64,000 nt of DNA from the NCBI GenBank assembly GCA_045576655.1, contig JAZNGW010000022.1, positions 259,856-323,855 on the forward strand. Reading direction: 5' to 3'. The notes below the pieces were generated by a model that ran no database searches, was not told where the DNA came from, and saw nothing but the letters and a program-made list of their open reading frames with translations. Shown piece by piece: positions 7,911-16,202 of the stretch. The stretch comes from RGIG8745 sp045576655 (GTDB lineage Bacteria > Bacteroidota > Bacteroidia > Bacteroidales > Bacteroidaceae). Made by a program: the position numbers and the translations under genes. How positions within the stretch are numbered: the first letter of the stretch is position 1; every line of letters begins with the position of its first letter.

Positions 7911-8990
7911 ATGAATGACAATTGGATTGAAATAGTAGAAACTTTACAACCATACGTAAAGTGCAATTCAACAGAACTTAAATATCAACAAGAAATAGAA
8001 AACTGCCTAAAGTTTTTAGGTTGGAGAACTTCCAATAAAACAATGCAGTCACAATTAACTCTTGGTTTTGGGGCTGGAAACACATTACGTCCAGACATTA
8101 TATTATATAAAAACGGTATACCAGTTTTGCCCATTGAAATAAAAAGACCTGATAATGTTTGCAATGATAAGCAAGTCGGGCAGTTGGGTAACTATATGCG
8201 ACAACTGAAATCTAACGTTGGTTTATATTTAGGTGAAAATATCCGCTTCTACTATGATAATCCTAATGATTTGGATAATCCGGTAAATGTATTGACCATA
8301 GAAATTTCTAAAGAAGATTCTAATGGAGATACTTTCTGCGAAATGCTTTCATACGAGAAGTTCAACATAAATAAATTGGAAGAATTCTGCAAAGAGCATT
8401 ATCATCAAATTATGTCTCGCAACAATTTGCATCAACGTTTCTCGGAATATTTTGCGGAAAACCATGTGACAAGGAACATTGCATCATTAATAAAGGAGAA
8501 ATTTGTAAAAGAAGGATTTGACGAGAATATATTGGAGGATGAATTAAATAAGCTTGTATGCAAGATTGAATGGAAACATGAATCACGCATAGAAAAACAG
8601 ATTGAGAAGGCAGTTATAAATATACCTACTACCGAGAACAGTGAAACGGAGTTTTCTTTGGATGGTAATAAATACTGGGGGATAGGACGGTTTGTATTAG
8701 CGGTTGTCAAGCAATACGTATCGGAGCATCCTGATATTACTTTAGAGGACTTGGAGAAACAGTTTCCTTCTTTTTTAAGTTGTAATCGAAAATGTGGCGT
8801 TATACGTACTATGGATTTTGTAAAATATCGCAAAGATGAAGGTCGTTTTTTTACAAAGGAACCGATGGTATTAAAAGATGGAACTATAGTTGTTGTGTAT
8901 TCTCAATGGGGAAACACAGGGTATTTAAGATCTTATTTCCAAAGATTTATAGAACACATAAGAGCTTTATATAACATTTATTCAAGATAA
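7911..8990 (+). CDS. Stand-alone HsdR N-terminal (PD-(D/E)xK) nuclease-like protein
   Basis: 359 residues. Residues 20-130 match the type I restriction HsdR N-terminal fold: ELKYQQEIENCLKFLGW, then RPDIILYKNG and VLPIEIKRP, which supply the PD...ExK catalytic residues, followed by QVGQLGNYMRQL. No helicase motor follows. Instead there is a charged linker (170-235) and a C-terminal region of about 110 residues (KYWGIGRFVLAVVKQYV ... YSQWGNTGYLRSYFQRF) that I do not recognise. No methyltransferase or specificity subunit is nearby. The gene is A/T-rich relative to the flanking core genes and is paired with an HTH regulator, which fits an acquired defence or regulatory unit. The nuclease fold is well supported, the role is not. 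Confidence 0.75.
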   Translation: MNDNWIEIVETLQPYVKCNSTELKYQQEIENCLKFLGWRTSNKTMQSQLTLGFGAGNTLRPDIILYKNGIPVLPIEIKRPDNVCNDKQVGQLGNYMRQLKSNVGLYLGENIRFYYDNPNDLDNPVNVLTIEISKEDSNGDTFCEMLSYEKFNINKLEEFCKEHYHQIMSRNNLHQRFSEYFAENHVTRNIASLIKEKFVKEGFDENILEDELNKLVCKIEWKHESRIEKQIEKAVINIPTTENSETEFSLDGNKYWGIGRFVLAVVKQYVSEHPDITLEDLEKQFPSFLSCNRKCGVIRTMDFVKYRKDEGRFFTKEPMVLKDGTIVVVYSQWGNTGYLRSYFQRFIEHIRALYNIYSR

Positions 8991-9239
8991 AAGAAGACTA
9001 TAGGCATATCGTCTGAATATGCAGAGCAATTATGTGAAGTATTGCATGAATAAAGATTAAAAGCGTCTCAATGTTGTTCGATACCATAGATAACCAAGTA
9101 TATATAATAGCGGAGATTGGACAGGATTTAAGAACTGAATACAAGGAGTACTTAAAATAAATGACAAAGCATAGCTCGTTCTTCGGCAAATTCACTCTGA
9201 ACACTGCTTATGAATATTTTTATTCGTTTCATTCGATAG

Positions 9240-9616
9240 TTGTCATTATATCCGAACAGATGTTCTGCTGGGTATTGGAATGGTTATATTGAAAATGTGG
9301 GTACGGGAACAGAAGACATCATTAACAAGTGTCGTGAATGTGGTTTGAAAACTCCCGAATTTTATCAAGAAGAAGATTTTAGAGTAGTTATTTGGAGATC
9401 TGATGAAGGAAAAATCGTGCCAGGGCGTACCAGAGTGTACCAGAGCAACTTATGGCTCTGATAAAAGCAAATCCTTCAATATCAAGAGATGAGCTATCTA
9501 AGCAACTGAATATAAGTGTTCGACAAGTAAGAAAGATTATTAACCAATTTAGAAATGATGGCGTGTTAACTCGTGAGGGAGGAGACTCTGGAAGATGGAT
9601 TATTAATAAGATATAG
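9240..9616 (+). pseudogene. Decayed C-terminal remnant of an AAA_4/AlbA-type DNA-binding protein
   Basis: The first frame carries GYIENVGTGTEDIINKC, ECGLKTPEF and DFRVVIWR, the typical end of the AlbA_2/AAA_4 (Schlafen-like) ATP-binding family. It then runs into a stop at 9459-9461. The family's C-terminal winged helix continues in another frame from about 9425 (VPEQLMALIKANPSISRDEL, then LNISVRQVRKIINQFRNDG and GRWIINKI) and ends at TAG 9614-9616. One frameshift near 9425 joins them. The N-terminal ATPase part is missing, and no start is evident, so this is a remnant. Bases 8991-9239 hold only stop-rich sequence. Confidence 0.75.
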
Positions 9617-9822
9617 TTTGAAAAGTAGCCAAACTATTTGCTCAATCAAGGTATTTGGCTACTTTTGTATTAGAGTGTTTGACAAAGTATAATGCAGAAG
9701 ATTGGTGCAATCTCAAAGCCACCAAATCGTTACCTACAACTTTCTATCATTACATTCGTTATTTATGTATCAATAAGATACGGAATGATTGATTATCCAC
9801 ACCAATAATAATTAAGAAGTGA

Positions 9823-10389
9823 GTGGAAGCGAAAATTTTAACATATGCCAATGCCTGCGATGAACAGATTCGTTGTTTGTATGAATCTGCTTTCCCTAAG
9901 GAGGAGCAGATACCATACGATGATTTGCTGAGATTGATGCCTACGATGGGTCTTGACTTTACGGCTTATTATGATGAAGGTGAGTTTGTGGGTTTTACTA
10001 TTGTGTATCCACGTGACACATTCAACTGGTTTTGGTATTTTGCGGTAAGGGAAGAGTTGCGCGGAAAGGGATATGGTCAGCAGATTCTGAGTTTGCTTAT
10101 TGAAAAATACAAGGGGTGCTCAAACATACTGGATATGGAGTCGCCAGATCAGGAGTGTGATAATGCGGAACAGCGTCGTCGCAGGAGCGCATTCTATATG
10201 CGCAACGGTTTCAGGAACACAGGTGTTGGCAAGTCTTTTGATGGTGTAGACTATGTGATTCTTTCTAATGGCGATAAAATCTTCACGATGGAAGACTATG
10301 AAGAGGTGCTTGCAGAACTCCGTTCTTTCTGGAGTCGCATGCCTGTTTCTAACGATAACGAAAGCGAAAACGAAAACGTGAAACCATAG
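9823..10389 (+). CDS. GNAT family N-acetyltransferase
   Basis: 188 residues from GTG at 9823. The acetyl-CoA binding motif is clear: YFAVREELRGKGYGQQILSL (R/Q-x-x-G-x-G/A form GKGYGQ) at about residue 70, preceded by the beta strand FVGFTIVYPRDTF and followed by FYMRNGFRNTG, the usual end of the fold. The acidic, repetitive C terminus (SNDNESENENVKP) is atypical and probably disordered. The substrate cannot be told. It is a lone gene, convergent with the cytochrome maturation gene downstream; the preceding 200 bases show no gene. Confidence 0.8.
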   Translation: MEAKILTYANACDEQIRCLYESAFPKEEQIPYDDLLRLMPTMGLDFTAYYDEGEFVGFTIVYPRDTFNWFWYFAVREELRGKGYGQQILSLLIEKYKGCSNILDMESPDQECDNAEQRRRRSAFYMRNGFRNTGVGKSFDGVDYVILSNGDKIFTMEDYEEVLAELRSFWSRMPVSNDNESENENVKP

Positions 10390-10433
10390 CATAAACTTCC
10401 CCTTTCCTTTGTGGTGGAGTGATAGGGCGGGGC

Positions 10434-12452
10434 TTACGCATAACTGTGCATTCCTCCAAGCAGGTAGTTTACTCCGAAGTAGGTCATGAGGACAGTGAGG
10501 GATGCTAAAGTTATGTAAATGTTGAAATAGCGGTCGGTGCGCAGCCATTTGATAGATGTGTCATGGAATGCAATGCCGTAGACTATCATGGTGATGAGCG
10601 CCCACACTTCTTTCGGGTCCCAACTCCAGTAATTTCCCCAAGATACGTTTGCCCAAACGGCTCCGATGAATATGCCTATGGCGAGCAGGAGTGTGGCTGG
10701 GTAGAGCATGATGCGGCTGATGATGGTGAGTCGCTGGGCTTGTTCGTGCCCTGATGGTTTGCGCATAAGGATGAGTGATGTCACTCCGTTGAGAGTCATG
10801 AAAGCGAAAAGGGAGTAGGATATCATGATGAGGGCGACGTGGCTGCTAAGGAGTGGCGACTGGAGCACAGGCATGAGTGGGGTGATTTGAGGATTCATCT
10901 GTGCGAGGTGGCTGACGAGGAGTGTGAATCCGCTTATGATGAGCCCGAAGGGGGCTATGACGGATATGCGTCGGTGGAGGAGAATGGCTATGAGGAGTGT
11001 GGCGAGTGCGACAAACACCATAGTCTCATAACCGTTAGTGAGGGGAATAGTCTGACTGATGTACCAACGCAGGAGGAATGCCGACAGAAGGAATGCTGTC
11101 GATAGATATAATGTGATATTTGAAATGATGCGCACAGTGGCTACGGACTTCTTGATGTATAGTGTGAAGAGCATTAGTATGAACCCCATTGTCAGGTTTA
11201 CCATGAAGAGTATTTTGCTGAATGGGATGGAGTTGTAGAGCAGTTCGGCATCGATGCGCATTGACGAGAGAGGTTGTGCGTCGTGTGGCACAGGCTTGAT
11301 GAGCGTGCCATTAGTGAGCATTTGGATGATTGCCACTTTCTCGTCGGTCTCAATGATGGCTTTCTCAAGTTTGCTGTGTGTGCCAGCCTCTTTTTTGTAG
11401 AGGTCGGCAAGGATGTACTGTCCGTCGGTATTGAAGAGGTCGTTGAGGCTTGCATGGTTGGAATTAATGTTAAGCAGTGAACGGAGTTGCTCGCTCTTGA
11501 TCTTGATTATTGGAGCTTTATTCCAATCGTCGGGATGGAGCTGCCAACTGATTACGACTTGCTCAGGCGAGAGACCGCGGAATGTGCTCTTGCCGTAAAG
11601 TTTGGTGACGAAGTCGATGGCAAGGGTGTTGAAGGGTGCTATGCGGTCGTTGTAGATTATCTGTGCGGAGCGGTGCTTGTCCGCTTCCTCAAGACGTATT
11701 GCAGGCAATGGACTTTCTTCCGTGCCGGTGGCAAGGGCTGGCGAGGTCATGATGGCCAGCATCGCCATTAGTGCAGACTTTCTGAGTAGCGGGTGCTGAA
11801 GAAGCTTGCGTAATTTGCCTCCGCGTAAGAAGAGTATCAATATAGTGGATATGGCAAGCAGGATGTAACCAGTGTATGTCACGGCTATGCCCCACGGGTC
11901 ATGATTGACAGTGATCCAAGAACCTTGTCTGTCTTCGTCAAATGAAGTCTGGTAGAGACGGTATCCGTCGTGACGGAGAATGTTGTTCATGGATATTCTG
12001 CCCTTGGTGATGACTGAACCGTCAGGTGTGAGGCATGTGACGCTGCTGACGTAGTCGGAAGGCGCTTCGGTGCCAGGATAGTGCTTGATGGAAAATGTGT
12101 CGAGACGTACTTGGAACGGCATGTGGACGATTCGCCTCTCCTTGGTCATGAATCCCGAAACGGGGATTCCAGTTCTCAGGTGCATCAATCCCTTCTCACC
12201 AAGAAGCGAGGTGAGCATTGCTCCCGTGAGTATGACAAGAAAAGAGATATGAAGGAGGAAAACGTTTAGTCTTTGCCAAAGTTTGCGCTTGATGATGAAC
12301 CACACCGAGAATGCGGTCATGACAGCCCACAGGCATTTCATCCACCATGCTCCATAGATGTTGTCGAGAACAAATTGTGTTCCCATGTGACTCTCGACAA
12401 TGGTGGCCGCGCCTATGATTGCGGCTATTATGGCAAGTAGAATGAATGGCAC
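10434..12452 (-). CDS. ccsBA: CcsBA-type cytochrome c biogenesis protein (ResB-CcsA fusion)
   Basis: 672 residues. The N-terminal half is ResB/CcsB-like: four early membrane helices around a short IVESHMGTQFVLDNIYG loop, then a large periplasmic region (about 100-400). The C-terminal half is CcsA with several helices and the haem-handling WWD motif WANVSWGNYWSWDPKEVW near residue 605, plus conserved His residues flanking it. The fusion forms the system II cytochrome c synthetase that carries haem across the membrane and attaches it to CXXCH apocytochromes. In relatives it often lies beside nrfHA nitrite reductase genes; here no cytochrome gene is adjacent. Start chosen because the first helix begins immediately after it. 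Confidence 0.9.
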   Translation of the reverse strand: MPFILLAIIAAIIGAATIVESHMGTQFVLDNIYGAWWMKCLWAVMTAFSVWFIIKRKLWQRLNVFLLHISFLVILTGAMLTSLLGEKGLMHLRTGIPVSGFMTKERRIVHMPFQVRLDTFSIKHYPGTEAPSDYVSSVTCLTPDGSVITKGRISMNNILRHDGYRLYQTSFDEDRQGSWITVNHDPWGIAVTYTGYILLAISTILILFLRGGKLRKLLQHPLLRKSALMAMLAIMTSPALATGTEESPLPAIRLEEADKHRSAQIIYNDRIAPFNTLAIDFVTKLYGKSTFRGLSPEQVVISWQLHPDDWNKAPIIKIKSEQLRSLLNINSNHASLNDLFNTDGQYILADLYKKEAGTHSKLEKAIIETDEKVAIIQMLTNGTLIKPVPHDAQPLSSMRIDAELLYNSIPFSKILFMVNLTMGFILMLFTLYIKKSVATVRIISNITLYLSTAFLLSAFLLRWYISQTIPLTNGYETMVFVALATLLIAILLHRRISVIAPFGLIISGFTLLVSHLAQMNPQITPLMPVLQSPLLSSHVALIMISYSLFAFMTLNGVTSLILMRKPSGHEQAQRLTIISRIMLYPATLLLAIGIFIGAVWANVSWGNYWSWDPKEVWALITMIVYGIAFHDTSIKWLRTDRYFNIYITLASLTVLMTYFGVNYLLGGMHSYA

Positions 12453-12519
12453 GGAAAGAATTAGAAATTATGAGTTGCGAATTAGAAGCGGACTGCCCAC
12501 GTTAGCGTTGATGTTAACG

Positions 12520-13659
12520 TTAAAACTCTCTGTACTTGTCGTTTGAGTTTGATGAAACGGCTATGCACTCCATTTCGATGAGCCAAGTAGGGCGGCATAC
12601 GGGTGCGAGTGTTATGACGGTAGGGGTGTCGGGGAACCGTTTGTCAAACATGGCCTTTACTGTTGAATAGTCAGCTGTGTCGCGCAGGTAGACAATGATT
12701 TGCATCACGTCGTTGTAGGTCGTTCCGGCTTCCTCAAGGAGTTTCTCGACATTCTCCCACATACGTTCCGTCTGCTTGATGATGTTGCCGATGTGCATCA
12801 CTTCGCCCTTGTTGTTGATGGATGCTGTGCCCGAGATGAGCACGTGACTGCGGTCGCCGTATTCCATCAGGGTGCCTCGTTCAAATGTAACTCCGTATTC
12901 GTATGTAGGGTTTAGATGTGATGGTGCGTAAAGGTATCGCTGTTGTGCTGGCTCAAATCCAGTGATGGCGTATGTGCCCAATTGTACCAATGCTCTTGTG
13001 TCGGCTGGCAGTCCTCCAATTCCTGTGCTGGCGATGTAGTGGGTGCTCTCTGTAAGTCCCTGTTCGATGAAGTTTTCTCTGCGTGCTTTCACCATACCTG
13101 CATATTGAGTGTCGACATCGCGCACGAAGAACCATGTGCGTATGCAGTTGCCGGCAAAAGTGGCGTTGAAGTTCTTGAGCTCCTGCTCATAGCCTACGAG
13201 GAGGCTTTCTGTCTGTTGGGCCGAGTCGCCGTTGATGTCGTGCAGTCCCATCTTCCACAGGTGTTGGTAACCATTGTGCTCTGCAACGGTCATTCCGTTC
13301 CTGTTAGATACATCGGTGCCTTTCTGCAAGTATATCCATACGGCAATTTTGCTTCCGTCGAGTGGCGGCTGCTGTATGAAGGAGACGGCACAATCCTGCT
13401 CGTCCCTCATCAGGGGTTGCTGGTTGGTCGAGTCGCTTAGGAAATAGCGCTTGAACACTACCTTTGCTTCGGAAAGAGCATCCAAACCGTAGATTCTTTC
13501 TTCGGCCTCATATATTCTGTTCATTTGCCCTTCAAACAGTTCACCTCGTGACTCAACATGAACCATGATGTGAGTCTCCTCAACTTTTCCTTCCGGAGCG
13601 AATGTTGCCATTTCTGCCCAAACTCCAAGTTCTTCCCAATATATTTTGTTGGTTGTCAT
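12520..13659 (-). CDS. Rid/YjgF-family protein with N-terminal chorismatase-like domain
   Basis: 379 residues. The last 150 residues are a Rid (YjgF/YER057c/UK114) domain: VLISGTASINNKGEVMHIG, QTERMWENVEKLLEEAG, IIVYLRDTADYSTVKAMF, then PTVITLAPVCRPTWLIEMEC with an Arg and a Glu in the usual active-site positions. The N-terminal 190 residues include IRTWFFVRDVD, a feature of chorismatase (FkbO/Hyg5) type Rid relatives. Those enzymes hydrolyse chorismate. Its divergent neighbour is the aromatic biosynthesis operon, which makes a chorismate- or aromatic-related role tempting but unproved. It is separated from ccsBA by 67 bases on the same strand. A TATATTTG -7 element is present at 13685-13678. 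Confidence 0.65.
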   Translation of the reverse strand: MTTNKIYWEELGVWAEMATFAPEGKVEETHIMVHVESRGELFEGQMNRIYEAEERIYGLDALSEAKVVFKRYFLSDSTNQQPLMRDEQDCAVSFIQQPPLDGSKIAVWIYLQKGTDVSNRNGMTVAEHNGYQHLWKMGLHDINGDSAQQTESLLVGYEQELKNFNATFAGNCIRTWFFVRDVDTQYAGMVKARRENFIEQGLTESTHYIASTGIGGLPADTRALVQLGTYAITGFEPAQQRYLYAPSHLNPTYEYGVTFERGTLMEYGDRSHVLISGTASINNKGEVMHIGNIIKQTERMWENVEKLLEEAGTTYNDVMQIIVYLRDTADYSTVKAMFDKRFPDTPTVITLAPVCRPTWLIEMECIAVSSNSNDKYREF

Positions 13660-13834
13660 AGTTTGCTATCTGTTTTGCAAATATAGCACTTATTTTTCTT
13701 AATGTCATAAGTAATAGCCCGTTTAGTGTCTATGTGGCAGTATATGGGCTGTAAGCGTCATCTGTATCTGTATGGCGAAAATCATACATTAGTTAATAAA
13801 AAAGTGGAAGCGGACTAAAAAATAGAAAGATTTA

Positions 13835-13865
13835 TTTGTTGAATAAAAGAAAATAGTTACTTTTG
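13835..13865 (+). promoter_or_regulatory. Promoter of the aromatic operon
   Basis: TTTG (13835-13838), 19 bases, TACTTTTG (13858-13865). A consensus Bacteroidota promoter. The transcript would start near 13872, 20 bases before the leader peptide. Confidence 0.85.
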
Positions 13866-13891
13866 TGCCGTATTTAAAACAAAAAGACAGA

Positions 13892-13972
13892 ATGAAGGCG
13901 TTTTTCTATGCATATTACTTTTTTTACTTTTACTTTAGCAATAGAGTAGAGCGGGAAGTTGTATGCGCATAG
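13892..13972 (+). CDS. Phe/Tyr-rich leader peptide of the aromatic operon attenuator
   Basis: A 26-residue frame (ATG 13892, TAG 13970-13972). Residues 4-15 read FFYAYYFFYFYF: six Phe and five Tyr in twelve codons, then SNRVEREVVCA. Such a run of control codons between a promoter and a terminator in front of prephenate dehydratase is the hallmark of ribosome-mediated attenuation. GAGCGGGAA (13949-13957), inside the end of the leader frame, is exactly complementary to TTCCCGCTC (14011-14019), the left arm of the terminator. Ribosome stalling at Phe or Tyr codons would leave it free to form an antiterminator. The sequence facts are direct; the mechanism is inferred by analogy with pheA and trp leaders. 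Confidence 0.9.
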   Translation: MKAFFYAYYFFYFYFSNRVEREVVCA

Positions 13973-14012
13973 AAACGCAGATATGACAGAATGATTTGAA
14001 AGCAACATAGTT

Positions 14013-14039
14013 CCCGCTCATTTGAGCGGGATTTTTTTT
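14013..14039 (+). terminator. Attenuator terminator before pheA
   Basis: CCCGCTC (14013-14019), loop ATTT, GAGCGGG (14024-14030), then A and eight T (14032-14039). It lies 23 bases before the pheA start and its left arm is shared with the antiterminator pairing described for the leader peptide. Confidence 0.92.
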
Positions 14040-14061
14040 GAAGGATATAATTCGTAATAAT

Positions 14062-14904
14062 ATGAGAAAGGTAGCAATACAAGGTGTGATAGGTTCGTTC
14101 CACGATATAGCTTCGCATAATTTTTTCGAAGGTGAGGAACTGGAGCTAATATGTTGCGACACTTTTGAGGATGTTTTTGCGGAGATGAAGGCTGACAGCA
14201 ATGTTGTAGGTATGGTTGCCATAGAGAATACCATAGCGGGAAGTTTGTTGCACAACTACGAACTGTTGCGCGATAGCGGAATGCAGATCGTTGGAGAACA
14301 CAAACTGAGAATCTCGCATAGCATAATGTGCTTGCCCGAAGATGACTGGGCTGACATACGTGAGGTGAACAGTCATCCGGTAGCATTGATGCAGTGCAGG
14401 GAATTCTTGAAGGAGCATTCTGATCTGAAGGTTGTGGAGGCGGATGATACGGCTGGTGCGGCAAAGCAAATCAGCGAACAGGGACTGCGTGGCCATGCTG
14501 CGATATGTTCCAAGTTTGCGGCTCCGCTTTATGGTATGAAGGTGTTGCAGGAAGGTATTGAGACCAACAAGCACAATTTTACTCGTTTCCTTGTGTTGAG
14601 TGATCCTTGGAATGCTGAGGAGATTTGCAATCCGAGAAAATCGAACAAATCGAGCATTGTGTTCAGTTTGCCACACAATGAGGGTAGCTTGTCGCAAGTT
14701 TTGTCGATATTTTCTTTCTATAGGATAAATCTGACTAAAATCCAGTCGTTGCCAATCATAGGGAGAGAATGGGAATACATGTTCTATGTGGATGTTACTT
14801 ATGATGACTACACTCGCTATCGTCAGTCGATTGACGCGATGCGCCCTTTGACAAAGCAGTTCAAGATTTTGGGTGAGTATGAAGACGGAAAGTCAACCTT
14901 TTGA
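14062..14904 (+). CDS. pheA: Prephenate dehydratase
   Basis: 280 residues. Start ATG at 14062 chosen because an upstream in-frame TTG (14038) lies in the terminator; AAGGA at 14041 is a possible distant ribosome site. The catalytic domain carries GVIGSFHDIASHNFF, VAIENTIAGSLLHNYELL and the active-site HNFTRFLVL at about residue 178. A C-terminal ACT domain follows (NEGSLSQVLSIFSFYRINLT ... REWEYMFYVDV), the Phe-binding feedback site. It converts prephenate to phenylpyruvate in Phe biosynthesis. No chorismate mutase is attached; that activity is fused to DAHP synthase two genes on. First gene after the Phe/Tyr attenuator, followed after 15 bases by the aminotransferase. Confidence 0.95.
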   Translation: MRKVAIQGVIGSFHDIASHNFFEGEELELICCDTFEDVFAEMKADSNVVGMVAIENTIAGSLLHNYELLRDSGMQIVGEHKLRISHSIMCLPEDDWADIREVNSHPVALMQCREFLKEHSDLKVVEADDTAGAAKQISEQGLRGHAAICSKFAAPLYGMKVLQEGIETNKHNFTRFLVLSDPWNAEEICNPRKSNKSSIVFSLPHNEGSLSQVLSIFSFYRINLTKIQSLPIIGREWEYMFYVDVTYDDYTRYRQSIDAMRPLTKQFKILGEYEDGKSTF

Positions 14905-14919
14905 TTTATTGATTAAGAA

Positions 14920-16110
14920 ATGGAATTTATGGAAGTGAAAATAACCCCCGCCGATAGACTGAAACTTGTTAGCGAATATTATTTCAGTCGTAAACTTAAG
15001 GAAGTGGCAAAGATGAATGCTGACGGAATGGATGTTATCAGTCTTGCCATCGGAAGTCCTGACATGCCACCGTCAAAGGAGACGGTCGACACGCTGTGTG
15101 AGAATGCCCATAAACCGGAAGCTCATGGCTATCAGCCTATCGTGGGCATACCAGAACTTCGGAACGCAATGTCTGGCTTCTATAAGCGCTGGTACGGTGT
15201 GGAGCTTGATCCAGCCAAGGAAATTCAACCGCTGATAGGTTCGAAAGAAGGCATTCTCCATGTGACACTTGCATTGGTCAATCCTGGCGAGAAGGTGTTG
15301 GTCCCTAACCCTGGTTATCCTACCTACACATCGCTTAGCAAGATTTTGGGTTGTGAGGTTGTGAACTACGACTTGCTTGAGGATGATGGATGGCAACCCG
15401 ATTTCGGCCAATTAGAGGCGATAGACTTGAGTGGAGTGAAGATAATGTGGACTAATTATCCTAATATGCCAACTGGTGGCAGGGCTACGAGGGAACTTTA
15501 TGAGAAAATTGTTAACTTTGCACGTCGTCACAACATCGTTGTTGTCAATGACAACCCTTACAGTTTCATCTTGAACGAGGATGAGCACTTGAGCATCTTA
15601 CAGATTCCTGGTGCAAAGGATTGCTGCATAGAGTTCAACTCGATGTCGAAGAGCCATAACATGCCAGGTTGGCGTGTGGGCATGCTCGCTACTAATGCAG
15701 AGTTTGTCAGTTGGATTCTGAAAGTGAAGAGCAATATCGATTCAGGCACGTTCCGTCCTCTTCAACTTGCGGCGGCAAAGGCATATGAGAATACAGACGA
15801 ATGGCACACTGTGGCTAATGTGGAGACCTACAAGAGTCGTCGTGCCATAGCTGAGGAGATAATGAGGACCCTTGATTGTAAGTTCGACCCTACACAGCAG
15901 GGCATGTTCCTTTGGGGACGCATTCCTGATTCATACTCTAATGTGGAGGACCTGACAGAGAAAGTGCTACATGAGGCACGTGTGTTCATTACGCCTGGTT
16001 TCATCTTCGGCTCTAACGGCGAGCGCTACATCCGCATCTCGCTTTGTGCCAAGAACGAAAAGATGGAAGAGGCGCTGAGGAGAGTGAAGGAACTGATGAT
16101 TAATAGTTGA
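14920..16110 (+). CDS. Class I/II aminotransferase, probable aromatic amino acid transaminase
   Basis: 396 residues of PLP fold type I. Visible marks are YQPIVGIPELRNAMSGFY, NPGYPTYTSL, a TNYPNMPTGG loop (usual NPNNPTG), NDNPYSF and the PLP lysine in FNSMSKSHNMPGWRVGM near residue 244. In this operon it most likely aminates phenylpyruvate or 4-hydroxyphenylpyruvate, the last step to Phe or Tyr. By sequence alone an LL-diaminopimelate or aspartate type enzyme cannot be excluded. It follows pheA by 15 bases and precedes the DAHP synthase-chorismate mutase gene. Confidence 0.88.
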   Translation: MEFMEVKITPADRLKLVSEYYFSRKLKEVAKMNADGMDVISLAIGSPDMPPSKETVDTLCENAHKPEAHGYQPIVGIPELRNAMSGFYKRWYGVELDPAKEIQPLIGSKEGILHVTLALVNPGEKVLVPNPGYPTYTSLSKILGCEVVNYDLLEDDGWQPDFGQLEAIDLSGVKIMWTNYPNMPTGGRATRELYEKIVNFARRHNIVVVNDNPYSFILNEDEHLSILQIPGAKDCCIEFNSMSKSHNMPGWRVGMLATNAEFVSWILKVKSNIDSGTFRPLQLAAAKAYENTDEWHTVANVETYKSRRAIAEEIMRTLDCKFDPTQQGMFLWGRIPDSYSNVEDLTEKVLHEARVFITPGFIFGSNGERYIRISLCAKNEKMEEALRRVKELMINS

Positions 16111-16202
16111 AGCATAGAATTCAGACAATTCAGAATAATCGGAACTATCTGAATATTCCGAATTATCCGATAATAAAAAACAAAACTAAAAACTCAAAAT
16201 AT

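Noticed and set aside
8998..9204. Minus-strand hydrophobic reading frame of 68 codons
   Set aside because: No ribosome site, no family; it lies in stop-rich decayed sequence beside the AAA_4 remnant.
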